NCBI RefSeq assembly: GCF_000191065.1
Contig: NZ_GL872283.1
Coordinates: 726,713 to 790,712, forward strand
Length of the DNA stretch: 64,000 bases
Reading direction: 5' to 3'
Source of the DNA: Prevotella multiformis DSM 16608
GTDB lineage: Bacteria; Bacteroidota; Bacteroidia; Bacteroidales; Bacteroidaceae
Shown here in pieces: positions 62,654 to 64,000 of this stretch (within the stretch, counting starts at the first letter, position 1; each line of letters opens with the position of its first letter). The notes under the pieces were generated by a model. The model searched no databases. It was given only the letters and a program-made list of their open reading frames with translations, and was not told where the DNA came from. Both the position numbers and the translations under genes were made by a program.

Positions 62654-63929
62654 CGTTGACCGGCGAACAAAGTCGATTACTCTCGAGCCTGTTTCCGGAC
62701 ACAGATTCCCTCTTATAGTCATTCAACTCTGCGTTCTGATCTACATGCGTACACCATGTGGGCTGCGGACAGTCGTGACTATCCTGGAGACCTTCGCCGA
62801 GCTGCTGGGTGATACATTCGGAAAGGTTCCGTGCTACAACACCGTAGAGAACCGGGTGAAGAAGCTTGAGCTCTCTGCCTATCAGGATGATCGGCCATGC
62901 AAGGATAAGAAATTTGCAATGGTCATAGACGAGAGCATTGCCATAAATGGACAGAAGCTTCTCTTGACTCTTGCAGTTCCTTCCGAGCATCAGAACCGCC
63001 CTGTAAGACACGAGGATGTCACGATTCTTGACATGTCGGTCAGCAAGGGCTTCAACGGCGATGATGTTCAAGGCAGAATAGAGGCGGCAGAGAAATCCGC
63101 AGGAAACACTCCCGATTACATCATAAGTGACAATGGGTACAATCTGGTCAAGGGCATCACCGGCTCCGGACATACACATCATGCAGACATCAGTCATTCC
63201 ATGGGCGTGATTCTCAGGAATGTATATGAGAAGCAGTCTGATTTTGTGGAGTTTACAGCACTCCTTGGCAAGAAACGACTGCAGTATCATCTGACCGGCA
63301 AGGCATACTTGCTGCCACCCAACATGAGAGCCATATCACGGTTCATGAACATGTCTTCATGGGTGTCCTGGGGTAATGAAATGCTTGACCGTCATGACAC
63401 GCTGCCGGAGAAAATGCAGGAAGCGTATGCCTTCATAAAGGATTATGAGTCCCTGTTAAGGGAACTACAGACGGTCATTTGTGCTGTAAGACACGTCGAG
63501 GCCACCTGCAAGAACGAAGGCTTCTCTGTCATGACAAGTAGGAAGTGCAAGTCCTACATCATTACTTACGTCTTAGGAAATGCGCATTCCCGACAGGCAC
63601 GTGCTGGTATCAAGATGCTTGAATACTTCAACAGAGAAGAAGCACTTCTCACTGGTAACATGAGCATCAACTTATCATCCGACATCATCGAATCTACTTT
63701 TGGCATCTACAAGAGCAAGAAGTCACCGAACAAACTGTACGGCGTAACGTCTTTTGTTCTGACGATACCGTTGTATTCAAAAGTCGCGAACGAATCCGTT
63801 ACAAAAACAATTAATTTCAAAGAGCGCATTGTAAATGTTAAACTGAAGGACATCTGTACTTGGTCAACCGAGCACCTGTCCAAAAACTGGGTTACAGAAC
63901 GAACCAAAACGCTTAGGAAAGTAAGCTAA
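62574..63929 (+). CDS. IS transposase, catalytic frame (orfB)
   Basis: About 450 codons in the frame shifted by +1 (or -2) from orfA. Protein-like sequence begins about RRSEDNVDRRTKSITLEPVS right after the A8 run; the in-frame ATG at 62574 lies inside orfA and gives an unnatural Arg/Ser-rich start. Likely catalytic acids are D in FAMVIDESIAING, D in YIISDNGYNLV and E in SDIIESTFGIYKSKK (DDE/RNase H-like). Expression as an orfA-orfB fusion would need ribosomal frameshifting or transcriptional slippage at A8, or an indel has inactivated it. Confidence 0.8.
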   Translation: MHLKKTRSRLSMTRPRRSLKKRRSEDNVDRRTKSITLEPVSGHRFPLIVIQLCVLIYMRTPCGLRTVVTILETFAELLGDTFGKVPCYNTVENRVKKLELSAYQDDRPCKDKKFAMVIDESIAINGQKLLLTLAVPSEHQNRPVRHEDVTILDMSVSKGFNGDDVQGRIEAAEKSAGNTPDYIISDNGYNLVKGITGSGHTHHADISHSMGVILRNVYEKQSDFVEFTALLGKKRLQYHLTGKAYLLPPNMRAISRFMNMSSWVSWGNEMLDRHDTLPEKMQEAYAFIKDYESLLRELQTVICAVRHVEATCKNEGFSVMTSRKCKSYIITYVLGNAHSRQARAGIKMLEYFNREEALLTGNMSINLSSDIIESTFGIYKSKKSPNKLYGVTSFVLTIPLYSKVANESVTKTINFKERIVNVKLKDICTWSTEHLSKNWVTERTKTLRKVS

Positions 63930-63941
63930 AATTGGTACAAC

Positions 63942-64000
63942 GAACAGGACAGCCTATTTATCTGTATACAGGTTCAGAACGTTCTGTCTTCCCGTCCGTG
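63942..64000. other. right flank of the IS
   Basis: The last 59 bp show no feature. A short CTGTATACAG palindrome lies about 63962-63971. Confidence 0.4.

Larger units (their letters stand above)
62434..63941 (+). mobile_element. insertion sequence with two-frame transposase
   Basis: A DDE-type IS of about 1.5 kb: promoter (-33 TTTG 62437-62440, -7 TAACTTTG 62461-62468), a coiled-coil orfA and a main transposase orfB. Related motifs AAAATTTGTACAAC (62434-62447) and AAAATTGGTACAAC (63928-63941) mark the two sides in the same orientation; exact ends and target duplication could not be fixed. The family was not assigned. Confidence 0.7.

Overview
The window looks like chromosomal DNA of a Bacteroidales bacterium, probably Prevotellaceae. 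The support is a SusC/SusD pair, several TonB-dependent receptors, a T9SS-type C-terminal tail, and the Bacteroidetes promoter signature (-33 TTG / -7 TAnnTTTG with a spacer of about 20 bp), which I could place in front of many genes. Genus and species are not resolved. Most genes have fairly GC-rich codons. The left end (R-M system), the receptor at 13.7-16.0 kb and the right end (toxin-like kinase and IS) look more AT-rich and are probably acquired.

Layout: (1) 1-2.1 kb: a BsuBI/PstI-type restriction-modification operon running off the left edge. (2) 2.6-11.3 kb: a SusC-SusD-GH85 endo-beta-N-acetylglucosaminidase locus for cutting N-glycans, closed by a strong terminator. (3) 11.7-16.3 kb: a MATE exporter, then a TonB-dependent receptor preceded by a 44-codon ORF and inverted-repeat operators. 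(4) 17.4-27.4 kb: housekeeping genes (GT2 glycosyltransferase, PlsC-type acyltransferase, metallophosphoesterase, pyrC, a DUF4369-type lipoprotein, ftsB/divIC-like gene, dnaX, luxS, mtnN). (5) 27.4-36.1 kb: a YfhO membrane protein, then a transporter-nagB-NagB/PIG-L-sialidase operon. (6) 36.7-51 kb: M20 dipeptidase, aguA, a self-contained 34-codon mini-gene, a secreted protein, a second receptor, lptD, nitroreductase, aguB, asnA. (7) 51.4-61 kb: tRNA-Arg, SLC1-type transporter, pepT, KefB-type antiporter, tRNA-Met, START-like protein, LptF/G permease, ribBA. (8) 61.5-64 kb: a zeta-like kinase with a small partner, then an insertion sequence.

Working together: GH85 releases N-glycans, SusC/D imports them, the sialidase removes terminal sialic acid, and nagB feeds amino sugars into glycolysis. 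This suggests a forager of host glycoproteins. MtnN and LuxS form a two-step SAH-recycling operon. AguA and AguB form a split agmatine-to-putrescine pathway.

The least explained content is between the genes. At least six intergenic spaces carry tandem arrays with a 22-bp period but differing sequence. A seventh, at 39.5 kb, is four TTGAC-N4-GTCAA palindromes spaced 23, 23 and 19 bp upstream of the 34-codon mini-gene. An 848-bp gap between aguB and asnA is bounded by near-identical 40-bp inverted repeats and filled with exact 70-bp-period and 40-bp-period arrays. No CRISPR array, rRNA or prophage was seen.
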